Positions 7,801 to 17,356 of a DNA stretch of 64,000 nucleotides are shown piece by piece. Origin of the DNA: Nonomuraea sp. NEAU-A123. GTDB lineage: Bacteria > Actinomycetota > Actinomycetes > Streptosporangiales > Streptosporangiaceae. The stretch is taken from positions 186,001 to 250,000 of the forward strand of contig NZ_JAHFZZ010000006.1 in the NCBI RefSeq assembly GCF_018603905.1. The letters are read 5' to 3'. The translations under genes were made by a program, and so were the position numbers. The notes under the pieces are model-generated. The model made no database searches. It was not told the origin of the DNA and worked only from the letters and a program-made list of their open reading frames with translations. Position 1 is the stretch's first letter. The number at the start of each line of letters is the position of its first letter.

Positions 7801-9208
7801 CCCGCGAAGCCACCGCCACCCCCACATTCCGAAGCCCAACGGCCACCGGGTTGCGCAGCTTGGTCATCTTGCAGATGGTCATCGCCATGCGCACGATGCT
7901 GGCGGTCCGCTCCAGCCGCGCAGCCGTATAGGCAGCAAGCCCGTCTCCCACATCGACGCACCCACCTGCCAGCCCCGCACCCGCCGGACCCCCGATTACC
8001 GGACCCGCGTCTGCCGGGCCTCCGTCTGCCGGGCCTCCGGCTACCGGGTCTTCACCTGCCGGACCCCCGGCTGCCAGAGTCCTGCCGGGCAGAGCTCCAC
8101 CGGGTAGGCCCTCGCCTTGGAGGCGAGGCTCCGCATCGACGCGCCGATCGCGGTTGTCCCTGTCTGGGAGGCCATCACCTGACCGGTCCCGGCCTGCGAG
8201 ATCCCCACCCAGAGGACGGCCACCTGGAGAAGCGACACCGGCGTTGAGATCACCTCTGGCCCGGAGTTCGCCCCCGACCGCGAGCTCCCCGCTGGCGGCA
8301 AGGGCGAGGATGATGGCGTCCTCGATGGCCTGGCAGGCGCCCTGGCCGAGGTTCGGGGTCATGGGGTGGGCCGCGTCCCCGATGAGCGCCACCCGGCCTC
8401 GGTGCATGGCGGGCAGCGGAGTGTCGAAGTAGTAGAGGTCGTTGCGGAGGATCCGCGCGTTGTCCGACGCGCGGATCAACGCGGGGATCGGATCGTGCCA
8501 GCCGTCGAACCTGCGCAACAGCTCCTCGCGCTCGTCCGCGTGTACGGCTCCGGTGGGTGACAGGTCGGTCGCGTAGTAGTAGACGAGTTCGTCGGTCAAC
8601 TGATGAGCCCCGAACAAGAGACCCTTGCCCCACGTCTCCGTGCTCTGGATCTCGCGGTCGAGCGCGGGCACCAGCCCCCGCCAGGCGGTGACCCCCGAGT
8701 ACACGGGACCGGGATGCTCGGGGAACAGCGCGGTGCGCGTCGCCGAATGGATGCCGTCAGCCGCCACGATCAGATCGGCCTCCATGTCACCATCGCCAGT
8801 ACGGACGACGCCCCTGTCGGCGTCCACGCCGGAGACGGTGGTGTTCAAGCGCAGGTGCTCGTGGCCCAGACCCTCCACGAGCACATCCACGAGGTCGGCG
8901 CGGAGCAGGACGACGATCGAGTCGCCGTACAGCTTCTGAGCCTTGTCCTCGGTGGTGTGCGTCAGCCAGCGCCCGTTCTGATGCCGTACCCCCACCTGAC
9001 CCTGGATCCTGGACAGCTTGCGCACGCGGTCGCCCAGGCCGATCACGTCGAGTGCCTTCAACGCGTTGGCGGCGATGGCCACGCCGGACCCGACAGGCTC
9101 CAGCTTGGGCGTGCGTTCGAGCACGATCACGTCCCAGCCCTTGCGACGTAACGCGATCCCCGCCGTCAGCCCGCCGATGCCGCCACCGATCACCACAGCT
9201 CTGGCCAT
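7709..9208 (-). CDS. FAD-dependent monooxygenase (PHBH-fold) with a low-complexity insertion
   Basis: The 499-residue flavoprotein has GGGIGG at 8-13 (FAD binding), the ADGIHS element near 150 and the GD motif LIGDAAHPMTPNLGQG at 275-290. This is the class A flavin hydroxylase pattern (salicylate or 6-hydroxynicotinate hydroxylase-like). Family members are near 390 residues. The surplus is residues 307-420, a Gly/Pro/Ala/Asp repeat block (GGPADGGPADAGPVIGGPAG) placed between the GD-motif helix and the conserved AAYTAARLERTASIVR helix. The ATG has GGGGAGG 7 nt upstream. It is transcribed divergently from a TetR gene across three palindromes, so it is probably repressed by that TetR and induced by a small aromatic or drug-like ligand. 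Confidence 0.85.
   Translation of the reverse strand: MARAVVIGGGIGGLTAGIALRRKGWDVIVLERTPKLEPVGSGVAIAANALKALDVIGLGDRVRKLSRIQGQVGVRHQNGRWLTHTTEDKAQKLYGDSIVVLLRADLVDVLVEGLGHEHLRLNTTVSGVDADRGVVRTGDGDMEADLIVAADGIHSATRTALFPEHPGPVYSGVTAWRGLVPALDREIQSTETWGKGLLFGAHQLTDELVYYYATDLSPTGAVHADEREELLRRFDGWHDPIPALIRASDNARILRNDLYYFDTPLPAMHRGRVALIGDAAHPMTPNLGQGACQAIEDAIILALAASGELAVGGELRARGDLNAGVASPGGRPLGGDLAGRDRSGDGLPDRDNRDRRVDAEPRLQGEGLPGGALPGRTLAAGGPAGEDPVAGGPADGGPADAGPVIGGPAGAGLAGGCVDVGDGLAAYTAARLERTASIVRMAMTICKMTKLRNPVAVGLRNVGVAVASRVIPDLMLRSMNEILGWRPPAQDGSDQGTTD
7949..8290 (-). repeat. Low-complexity repeat block inside the monooxygenase gene
   Basis: About 340 bp of degenerate 12-15-nt repeats around CCGGGCCTCCG(T/G)CTGC on the plus strand encodes Gly-Gly-Pro-Ala-type units. 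The block begins and ends in frame, inside a conserved enzyme domain, and the flanks match ordinary class A flavin hydroxylases. Confidence 0.75.
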
Positions 9209-9220
9209 TCCTGCCTCCCC

Positions 9221-9280
9221 AACTACGTCTGTAGTTTTCACCATACTACGCCTGTAGTTCGCTCCCACTACCGGTGTAGT
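9221..9280. promoter_or_regulatory. Three-palindrome operator between the monooxygenase and TetR genes
   Basis: Three copies of ACTAC-N4-GTAGT lie at 9222-9235, 9245-9258 and 9267-9280; the first extends to AACTAC...GTAGTT. Their centres are 23 and 22 bp apart, close to two DNA turns, so three dimers could sit on one face. They fill the space between divergent starts and overlap a TAGTCT -10-like box of the TetR gene. This is the expected layout of an autoregulated TetR repressor. Confidence 0.85.
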
Positions 9281-9290
9281 CTTAGTGATC

Positions 9291-10172
9291 GTGAAGCGCT
9301 CTGAGACCGTCGCGGACGCGGCAATCACCCTGCTGGCGGAGCGTGGCATGCGCGGGCTCACCCACCGAGCCGTCGACGAGGCCGCCGGCCTCCCACCCGG
9401 ATCAACCTCCAACCTGGCCCGCACCCGCGCGGCACTCCTGGAACTGACGCTTTCCCGCCTCACGGATCTGGAAGAACAGGCTTTGGCCTCGATCTACCGA
9501 TTCCAGAGCTCGACCGCCCCGGCCTGGCCAGCCGACGCGTTCCGGGGGACTAATCCGAGGGGCGGCACGGCTGGTTCGTCGGCGGAGTCTGGTTCGTCGG
9601 GTGGGACAGCTGACTCGCTCCGGAAGTCTGACTCGACGGGTGGGACAGCTGGTTCGGTCCGGGGGGCTGACCCGTCAGGTCGGACGGTCCAAGCGTCCGG
9701 GGGGCATGAGTCATCTCAGGGGTCTGAGCTGTCGCAGGCGTTCGAGCTGGTCCGGGCGTCGGAGCTGCCAGGCCGGGTGACCGAGTCGTCCTACGAGACC
9801 GGGCTGTCGGGTCAGATGGCTGAAGCGATTCTGGAGTCCGATTTGCCGGGGTTGGTGGCTGAGGCGCTGTACGTGCAGCTCGCCGATCGTAGGCGCACTC
9901 TGGCCCGGTACGAGCTGGCGCTGGAGGCGACCAGGCGGCCCGAGTTGCGCAAGATTTACGACGAGGCAGGGCGGCGCTTCCGTGATCCCGTCGTCGGGTT
10001 GCTGGCCGCGCTCGGGTCGCCGGATCCGGTGCGGCATGGGCGGCAGTTGGTGGCGTTCGGCGAGGGCATCATGTTCGATTCCATCGCGGGGGCAGGTGAT
10101 GCGCCCTCCCTCGACGATCTGCGGGAGGCCGTGCGGGAACTCCTGCGAGGGATGCTGGGGTCGGGCGTCTGA
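9291..10172 (+). CDS. TetR-family regulator with a low-complexity insertion
   Basis: The 293-residue protein has a standard N-terminal helix-turn-helix (SETVADAAITLLAERGMRGL, then HRAVDEAAGLPPGSTSNLAR; residues 4-45) and a C-terminal ligand domain (ALYVQLADRRRTLARYELAL onward, from about 190). Between helix 4 and the ligand domain, about residues 73-188 are a Ser/Gly/Thr-rich repeat block (SGGTADS, TGGTAGS, PSGRTVQ). Without it the protein would be near 180-190 residues, normal for TetR. The GTG at 9291 lies 8 nt after TAGTCT and is probably leaderless; GTG 9285 is the alternative. It likely represses itself and the divergent monooxygenase. Confidence 0.82.
   Translation: MKRSETVADAAITLLAERGMRGLTHRAVDEAAGLPPGSTSNLARTRAALLELTLSRLTDLEEQALASIYRFQSSTAPAWPADAFRGTNPRGGTAGSSAESGSSGGTADSLRKSDSTGGTAGSVRGADPSGRTVQASGGHESSQGSELSQAFELVRASELPGRVTESSYETGLSGQMAEAILESDLPGLVAEALYVQLADRRRTLARYELALEATRRPELRKIYDEAGRRFRDPVVGLLAALGSPDPVRHGRQLVAFGEGIMFDSIAGAGDAPSLDDLREAVRELLRGMLGSGV
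9507..9854 (+). repeat. Low-complexity repeat block inside the TetR gene
   Basis: Degenerate copies of GGTTCGTCGG(G/C)(T/G)GG and GACTCG.CGGGTGGGACAGCT recur, about 15 and 45 nt apart; the phrase CGGGTGGGACAGCTG occurs twice (near 9599 and 9638). The frame is kept throughout. The block separates the DNA-binding and ligand-binding domains. Confidence 0.75.
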
Positions 10173-10204
10173 GGTGGCGCCAGAGGGCGGTTGTGGCAGG
10201 GCGC

Positions 10205-10348
10205 CTGCGGGCCTGTCTGCGCTTCACGGAGCTCGCGAGGCGGCGGGTCTGTCTGCGTTTCGCGGGGCTTGTGAGGTGGCGGGTCTGTCCGCGCTTCACG
10301 GAGCTTGTGAGGTGGCGGGCCCGTCCGCGCGCTTCGCGGGACCCGCGT
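10205..10348 (+). repeat. Four tandem copies of a 36-nt repeat between genes
   Basis: Four copies of about 36 nt, typified by GGCGGGTCTGTCCGCGCTTC then ACGGAGCTTGTGAGGT, fill the space between the convergent TetR and pseudokinase-WD40 genes. Copy 4 ends against the stop codon of the WD40 gene. Its style (GC-rich, period a multiple of three) matches the intragenic repeat blocks on either side, but here it is non-coding. Confidence 0.85.
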
Positions 10349-10350
10349 GC

Positions 10351-13236
10351 TCAGCACACCGGTCGATACGGCACCTCGGACAGGTACTCGTTCCAGTCCG
10401 GCTGTGAGAGGCCGCCGTACCGGAAGCAGATCGACGCCGCTGAGCGGGCTGGGTCGGGTGGTGGTGTCGCGTGGGCGAGGTCGATGGTGAGGACCGTGCC
10501 GTGGTCGGCCAGTACGCGGAGCCAGCGTCCGTCCGGGGCGAGGGCGGCCTGGGCGGGGTGGTCGGTGCCGGTGGCCGGCACCTGGCGGTCCGTGAGGCGG
10601 GTGCCGTCTGCGACGCGCCAGACCCGGACGCGGTCGCTGTCCGTGCTGGCCAGCAGTTGACCGTCGGTGCTGAAGCGGAGGTGACCGGGTGACGGCCGGA
10701 GTCGCGCGGGGAGCACGGGTACGCCGTTCAGCGCGTAGATCTGCACCCCGGTCTCCTCGGCGATCGCCACCCGCTCACCCTCGGGGCTGAACACCGCGTA
10801 CTCCCACGGCATCCTGTCCAGCCACGGCGCCGGGGTGCGGGCGCCCGTGGACAGGCGTACGACCTCCGAACGCGTCCCCGCGAACACCAGCGCCACCCTG
10901 TCACGCGGCCCCACCACCACATATTGGCCGACGAACGTGGCCCGGCCGGTCCGCAGGTTCCAGGCCCAGCGCTCGCCAGACTGGCGGGCCGCGGCGAACA
11001 GCAGCCCGCCCCCCGGACTGAACCAGGCCGACTGCTGCCCCGGCGCGCCCAGCCCCCGGCCGAAGGGCGGTCCCACGCCTGCGCCCGAGGTCGTGTTCCA
11101 CAGGTACGACCGGTCGACGCCGACGAGCGCCAGCGTCTGGCCGTCGGGGGACCAGGCCATCGCCCGTACGCTCTGGGCGGGACCGGCGGTCGTGGCCAGT
11201 TGCCTGCCGGAAAGGGTGTCGTACACCCGGAGTGTCCCGTCGGTCAGCGCGGCCAGCCGGGTGCCGTCGTCGCTGAGGGCGTCGAGCGAGCGGGCGCCCC
11301 CGAACGGGGCGGCGAACACGTCCACCGCCGGATCGGCCGCCGAGTCCGCCAGCGCGGCACGGGCCTCCGCGACCGGGGCCAGGCGCCACGCGGCCAGGCT
11401 CAGCCTGCGCGCCGTCACGGGGTCGGCCGCCCGCAGCGCCCGCGCCCTGGACGCCGCCACCCTGGCCATGGCCTGGTCGAGCCGCCCGTCGGCCGAGCCG
11501 TTCTGCCAGATGGCGACGACGATCGCCGCCAAGACCGCGACGAGTGTCACCGAGGCCAGGACCGCCATGGCCCGGCGCCGGCCGCGGGCCCGGCCGCGCA
11601 CCAGCGCGCGTCCCCCGTCCAGGAACGCCTGCTCCGCGGCGCTCAACGTCACCCGCCGCCGCCCGCTCGCCGCCCACACCAGCGCCCTGTCCAGCTCGTC
11701 CTCCTGGAACAGGTCGGTCTCCCGCCGCCCGCCCGCCTCCCACCGCCGTGCCGCCCTGGTCAGGTCCCGGTGTACGGCGAGGCCGTCGCGTTCGGCGTCG
11801 AGCCACTCGTGCAGGCGCGGCCAGGCCCGCAGGAGTGCCGCATGAGCGATGATCACGCCGTCCCCGCCGGGAGCGCGGCTCTGGTCGGCCAGCTCCGGCT
11901 CGGGGTTCTGTGCGGCGGGGGTGTGGCTAGGGCTGGGGGAGTTCGGGCCGTGGTTCTGCACGGCGGGGGTCTGGCGAGGGCTGGTGGAGTTCGGGGCGTG
12001 GCTCTGCGCGAGGTCAGATGAGTTCTGCGCGGCCAGGCTTGGGTGCGGTGTGGGTGCGGCCAGGCTCGGGTTGGGGGCAGGCGTGGACAGGGTCGGGTGG
12101 AGGGCGGGTGCGCTGGGGTTGTGGTTCGGCGCGGTGGGTGCGCTGGGGCTGTGGTTGGGTGCGGCGGGGGAGCTCGGGTCGTGGGTCTGGGTGATCAGGC
12201 CCGCTTCGGTGTACGTCGTGAGGACGCGGTCCATGGCGGCCTGTTCCGGAGGGCGGCCGGTGACCAGTTCGGTACGGGTGGCGCGACGGCGGGTGTCGGT
12301 GCCGTCGGGGGCCATCCCCACCAGGCGCAGGAACACCTCCGGCACCAGGTCCTGGTCCGCCCGGCTGAGCTGGAGATAGAGGCTCTCCGCCCGCGCGCCC
12401 AGCGGCGGGTCGTCCACAGGCTCCGGCGGCAGCAGGCGCCCTTGCTGGGACTGCGGCACATCGAGCAGCGACAGCAGCAGCTGATGCGCACTCGGCCGCC
12501 GATCCGGGTCCCGCCGGAGCGCCGCCAGCACGAGCTCCCGAAGCGGCCGATCAAGCCGATCGAGCAGCCGATCGGACTGATCAACCGGCCGGCCCCGAAC
12601 AGGTGCCCGAGACGGCTCGTCACGCGACCGGCCCGCCACGGGCGCCTGGTCACGCGACCGGTCCGCCACGGGCACCTGGTCACGCGACCGGCCTGATACG
12701 GGCGCCTGGTCAGGTAATCGGTCCTGCCCGTCGGGCGGCGGGAATGCGCCGGAGGGGCCATAGGCCGCGAACACCAGCAGCCTGCCCCATCCCCGCACAT
12801 CCCCCGGCGCCCCACTCCCATCACCCCCGAGGCCGAGCCCGACCAGCCGCGGCCCCTCAGCCCCCAGCACGACCCGGTCCGGCGTGAGCCCCCCGTGCAC
12901 CGCCCCAGCCTCATGGATCGCCGCCAGCGCGGTGGCCGTGGCCGCCGCCAGCAGGTACAGGTCGTCCCCTTCGTACGGCCCGCGCCGCCCGACCACCTCC
13001 CCCAGCGTCGGCCCGGGGATGTACTCGCTGACCAGATACGGCACATCCCCATCGAGACAGGCGTCCACCACCCGCGCGACAGACCGCGCCCGCACCTGCA
13101 TGGCCGCCTTGACCTGGAACGAGGGCCGAGAAGGGAGAAGGGTGAGCGCATACCGAGTGCCCGACTCGTCGTAAGCGTCATGGACGGCGGCGCCGAGCCG
13201 GGAGCCTAACCAGTAGCCCCCCAGCCGGTCAGTCAT
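10351..13236 (-). CDS. Pseudokinase / winged-helix / transmembrane / WD40 protein
   Basis: The 961-residue protein begins with a protein-kinase fold (residues 1-260: YLVSEYIPGPTLGEVV, AIHEAGAVHGGLTPDRVVL, LAALRRDPDRRPSAHQLL). The ATP-binding Lys position reads ALTLLPS, the HRD loop reads HGG and the DFG position reads GLG, so the kinase is probably inactive. Residues 285-545 resemble the helical/winged-helix region that follows the NTPase in STAND-type proteins (VFLRLVGMAPDGTDTRRRA, HAALLRAWPRLHEWL), but no P-loop is present. A transmembrane helix (556-577) follows, then WD40-like blades to the end (MAWSPDGQTLALVG, FSTDGQLLASTDSDRVRVW). Two repeat blocks interrupt it (172-222 and 352-460). 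Likely a membrane-anchored signalling or scaffold protein. Confidence 0.75.
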   Translation of the reverse strand: MTDRLGGYWLGSRLGAAVHDAYDESGTRYALTLLPSRPSFQVKAAMQVRARSVARVVDACLDGDVPYLVSEYIPGPTLGEVVGRRGPYEGDDLYLLAAATATALAAIHEAGAVHGGLTPDRVVLGAEGPRLVGLGLGGDGSGAPGDVRGWGRLLVFAAYGPSGAFPPPDGQDRLPDQAPVSGRSRDQVPVADRSRDQAPVAGRSRDEPSRAPVRGRPVDQSDRLLDRLDRPLRELVLAALRRDPDRRPSAHQLLLSLLDVPQSQQGRLLPPEPVDDPPLGARAESLYLQLSRADQDLVPEVFLRLVGMAPDGTDTRRRATRTELVTGRPPEQAAMDRVLTTYTEAGLITQTHDPSSPAAPNHSPSAPTAPNHNPSAPALHPTLSTPAPNPSLAAPTPHPSLAAQNSSDLAQSHAPNSTSPRQTPAVQNHGPNSPSPSHTPAAQNPEPELADQSRAPGGDGVIIAHAALLRAWPRLHEWLDAERDGLAVHRDLTRAARRWEAGGRRETDLFQEDELDRALVWAASGRRRVTLSAAEQAFLDGGRALVRGRARGRRRAMAVLASVTLVAVLAAIVVAIWQNGSADGRLDQAMARVAASRARALRAADPVTARRLSLAAWRLAPVAEARAALADSAADPAVDVFAAPFGGARSLDALSDDGTRLAALTDGTLRVYDTLSGRQLATTAGPAQSVRAMAWSPDGQTLALVGVDRSYLWNTTSGAGVGPPFGRGLGAPGQQSAWFSPGGGLLFAAARQSGERWAWNLRTGRATFVGQYVVVGPRDRVALVFAGTRSEVVRLSTGARTPAPWLDRMPWEYAVFSPEGERVAIAEETGVQIYALNGVPVLPARLRPSPGHLRFSTDGQLLASTDSDRVRVWRVADGTRLTDRQVPATGTDHPAQAALAPDGRWLRVLADHGTVLTIDLAHATPPPDPARSAASICFRYGGLSQPDWNEYLSEVPYRPVC
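11857..12183 (-). repeat. Pro/Ser/Ala-rich repeat block in the pseudokinase-WD40 gene
   Basis: Degenerate repeats encode NHSPSAPTAP/NHNPSAPALH and later QTPAVQNHGP/HTPAAQNPEP. The block interrupts the helical region just before the conserved HAALLRAWPRL helix. The frame is kept. Confidence 0.75.
12571..12723 (-). repeat. 30-nt tandem repeat in the pseudokinase C-lobe
   Basis: Near-identical 30-nt units containing GGTCACGCGACCGG recur at about 12646, 12676 and 12706 (plus-strand view), encoding decapeptides of the form RSRDQAPVAG. The array sits between the kinase activation region and the last kinase helices. Confidence 0.85.
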
Positions 13237-13249
13237 GCGGCCCTTTCGG

Positions 13250-13828
13250 CTAACGGTTCAGGCGAGCTCGGTGGTGTGGCCACTCCTCTTCGAGGATGCC
13301 GAAATAGACCGTGTCGCGCCAGGTGCCGTCCGGCCTCATGCGCTGGCGCCGCAGTGTCCCCTCATGCACCCCACCGATGCGCTTGATGGCGTTCTGCGAC
13401 CGCTCGTTCAGCACGTCCGTCTTGAGCATGACGCGGTTGTAGCCCAGCTTGTCGAAGGCGTGGTCGATAAGCAACAGCTTGCAGGAGGTGTTGACCGCCG
13501 TACGCCAGACCGCCCGGCCGTACCAGGTCCAGCCGATCTCGACACTCTTCTCGAACCCGGGCACGTTGCTGTACGTCGTCCAGCCGACAGCCCGCCCCGA
13601 CGACTTGTGCACGACCGCGAAAGGGACGTGCTTGCCGTCCGTGAGGAGGCCGCGGGCGATCTCCGCCAGCTCCGGCTCGGCACGTGGCGGCGGGACCGGC
13701 ATCCAGCGCCAGACCTCCTCGTCCCCGCCTCCGGCGAGGAACAGGTCGGGGATGTGCTCCATGGTGAGCGGCTCAAGGCGGACGACGTCGTTCTCGAGCA
13801 CCACAGGAGAGGGCAGGTTCGCGGTCAT
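13250..13828 (-). CDS. GNAT-family N-acetyltransferase (RimJ/RimL-like)
   Basis: The 192-residue protein fits RimJ-type acetyltransferases: VVRLEPLTMEHIPDLFLA at the start, FAVVHKSSGRAVGWTTYSNV and VEIGWTWYGRAVWRTAVN in the core, and KTDVLNERSQNAIKRIGGVHEG, the acetyl-CoA binding helix. Substrates of such enzymes range from ribosomal proteins to antibiotics and peptides; none is indicated here. ATG 13828 is the likely start, with an in-frame GTG at 13837 as the alternative; neither has a strong ribosome binding site. It ends 14 bp before the start of the WD40 gene, so the two could form one transcript. Confidence 0.85.
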   Translation of the reverse strand: MTANLPSPVVLENDVVRLEPLTMEHIPDLFLAGGGDEEVWRWMPVPPPRAEPELAEIARGLLTDGKHVPFAVVHKSSGRAVGWTTYSNVPGFEKSVEIGWTWYGRAVWRTAVNTSCKLLLIDHAFDKLGYNRVMLKTDVLNERSQNAIKRIGGVHEGTLRRQRMRPDGTWRDTVYFGILEEEWPHHRARLNR

Positions 13829-13908
13829 GGCGGTCACCCTAAAACAAGATCCAGATCACCCTTATGGCCACCTGCCCGGTTTTACCGGTGACCACCTGTC
13901 GACACTCA

Positions 13909-13924
13909 TACCGGCCGGTCGGTA
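13909..13924. promoter_or_regulatory. TetR-type palindrome before the acyl-CoA dehydrogenase operon
   Basis: TACCGGCCGGTCGGTA is an 8+8 palindrome with one mismatched pair, ending 11 bp before the ATG of the first dehydrogenase gene. It matches the site in front of the TetR gene at the other end of the operon (17917-17932), sharing ACCG and GGTCGGT, so it is very likely the TetR operator. Confidence 0.75.
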
Positions 13925-13935
13925 GGGTCACGGGT

Positions 13936-15134
<1,199 letters not shown>

Positions 15135-15138
<4 letters not shown>

Positions 15139-16295
15139 ACGAGGCGGACATCAAGCACCGCATAGACGCCTTTCGAGGCGCGAACGACCCAGAAAACCGG
15201 CTGGAGTTCCTGCGGGCCAGGTTCGACGCCGGGCTGGCGTGGGTCTGGTTCCCCGAGGGGCTCGGCGGGCTGGGCGTGTCGCGGGAGCTGCAGCAGGTCG
15301 TCGAGCGGGAGCTCGCCGACACGCCCCAGCTCAACACCGGCGTGCAGGGCATCGGCCTGGGCATGGCGGCGCCGACGATCCTGGCGTTCGGCACGGACGA
15401 GCAGCGGCGCCGCTTCCTCCGGCCGCTGTGGACGGGCGAGGAGATCTGGTGCCAGCTCTTCAGCGAGCCTGGCGCGGGGTCCGACCTGGCGACGCTGGCC
15501 ACCAAGGCGGTCAGGGACGGCGACGAATGGGTCGTCGACGGCCAGAAGGTATGGACGTCCGGCGCGCACCACTCCCGGTGGGCGATCCTCGTGACTCGTA
15601 CCGACCCGGACGTGCCCAAGCACCGCGGCATGACGTACTTCATCTGCGACATGCACGCGCCGGGCGTCGAGGTGCGCCCGCTGCGGCAGATCACCGGGGA
15701 GGCCGAGTTCAACGAGGTGTTCCTCACCGGCGTGCGGCTCTCCGACGACCTGCGGCTCGGTGAGGTCGGCGACGGCTGGCGGGTCGCCCAGACCACGCTG
15801 ATGAACGAGCGCGTCGCGATCGGCGGCGCCCCCGTACGGCGCGGCGGCGGCATGATCGGCCCCGTGCTCGACACCTGGCACGAGCACCCCGAGCTGCGCA
15901 CGCACGACCTGCACCAGCGGCTGCTGTCGCTGTGGGTGGAGTCGGAGGTGACCCGCCTGTCCGGGGTACGGCTGCGCGAGCAGCTCGTCGCGGGGCAACC
16001 CGGTCCGGAGGGGTCGGGCATGAAGCTGTCGTTCGCCAAGCTGAACCAGGCGCTGTCGGGCCTCGACGTCGAGCTCAAGCGCGACCTCGGCTACGACGAC
16101 TGGACCTTCCGCCGCTCGGAGGACGTCGACTTCTACGGGCGTGGCGCCGGCTACCGCTACCTGCGCGCCAAGGGCAACTCGATCGAGGGCGGCACCTCGG
16201 AGATCCTGCGCAACATCATCTCCGAACGGGTGCTCGGCCTACCCTCCGAACCCCGCGTCGACAAGGACGTCCCTTGGAAGGACCTGCCCCGATGA
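15135..16295 (+). CDS. Acyl-CoA dehydrogenase (second of three, catalytic-Glu type)
   Basis: The 386-residue protein has the FadE signatures LFSEPGAGSDLATLATKA, WVVDGQKVWTSGAH, and near the end IEGGTSEILRNIISERVLGLP, which holds the catalytic Glu of the usual acyl-CoA dehydrogenase type. GTG 15135 overlaps the upstream stop codon (GTGA) and has GAGG 6 nt before it. The next gene overlaps by ATGA. With the shorter partner downstream it probably forms an alpha2beta2 heterotetramer, as known for the actinobacterial steroid enzymes ChsE1-ChsE2; that pairing is inferred from gene order. Confidence 0.88.
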
Positions 16296-17356
16296 CCCTG
16301 CTGTACTCGGAGGTCGAGGAGGAACTGCGCGCCGCCGTGCGCGGCCTGCTCGCCGACCGCTGCCCGCCCGCCGCGGTGCTCAAGCGGGTGGAGTCCGACC
16401 CCTACGACCTCGACCTGTGGAAGACGCTCGCCGGGGAGATCGGCGTGGCGGGCCTGCTCATTCCCGAGCAGTACGGAGGCGCGGGCGCTTCGGCCCGCGA
16501 GGCCGCTGTCGTGCTGGAGGAGCTCGGCCGGGGCGTCACACCGGTCCCGTTCTTCACCAGTGCCGTCCTGGCCACCCACGCGCTGCTGGCGACGGGCTCG
16601 GCGGACCTGCTGGGCGAGCTGGCCGAGGGCCGGACGACCGCGGCCCTGGTGGTGTCGTTCGCCGCCTCGCCGTACCGGCCGTGGCGGGGTTCGTCGGTGA
16701 ATCTGGACGGCGGGACGCTGTCCGGGACCGTGTCCGCGGTCGCGGGGGCGGAGGTGGCCGACGTGCTGCTGGTGCCGGTCGGCGGGGAGCTGTACGCGGT
16801 CGAGGCCGCGGACGCCGCCGTCGAGGTCATACCGTCGCTGGATCTGACCCGTCCGGTCGCCACGGTCCGCATCGTAGGGGCGCCCGCGCGGTTGCTGGGG
16901 CCGTGCGATCTGGCCGAGGTGCTGCGGTTCGGTGCGGGTCTGCTCGCCTCCGAGCAGCTCGGGGTGGCGGAGTGGTGTCTGGACACCACGCTCGCGTACG
17001 TGAAGGAACGCCACCAGTTCGCCCGCCCGATCGGCTCGTTCCAGGCCATCAAGCACCGGCTGGCCGATCTCTGGCTCGACGTGGTCAGGGCGAGGGCCGC
17101 CGCCCGTGCCGCCGCCGGTGACGACTCGGCCGTGACGGTCGCCGTGGCCCAGGCGTGGAACGCGGGTGTCGCCGTACACGCGGCCGAGGAGGCCCTGCAG
17201 TTGCACGGCGGGATCGGGATGACGTGGGAGCACCCCCTGCATCTCTACCTCAAGCGCGCCAAAGCCTGCGAGACGGCGCTCGGCACACCCGGAGACCACC
17301 GGGAGGCGCTGGCCTCACTCGCCGACGTGCCCGGCCCCGAGGGAGGTCAGCAGTAG
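16292..17356 (+). CDS. Acyl-CoA dehydrogenase-like partner subunit (third of three)
   Basis: The 354-residue protein has the dehydrogenase fold (LLIPEQYGGAGASAREAAVV, VKERHQFARPIGSFQAIKHR, LQLHGGIGMTWEHPLHLYL) but no EG.(T/G).E catalytic segment; its end reads KRAKACETALGTPGDHREAL. Short members lacking the Glu serve as FAD-holding partner subunits in heteromeric actinobacterial dehydrogenases. It starts inside the upstream stop codon (ATGA) and its end overlaps the convergent TetR gene by 42 bp. The role as partner of the preceding gene is inferred. Confidence 0.85.
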   Translation: MTLLYSEVEEELRAAVRGLLADRCPPAAVLKRVESDPYDLDLWKTLAGEIGVAGLLIPEQYGGAGASAREAAVVLEELGRGVTPVPFFTSAVLATHALLATGSADLLGELAEGRTTAALVVSFAASPYRPWRGSSVNLDGGTLSGTVSAVAGAEVADVLLVPVGGELYAVEAADAAVEVIPSLDLTRPVATVRIVGAPARLLGPCDLAEVLRFGAGLLASEQLGVAEWCLDTTLAYVKERHQFARPIGSFQAIKHRLADLWLDVVRARAAARAAAGDDSAVTVAVAQAWNAGVAVHAAEEALQLHGGIGMTWEHPLHLYLKRAKACETALGTPGDHREALASLADVPGPEGGQQ

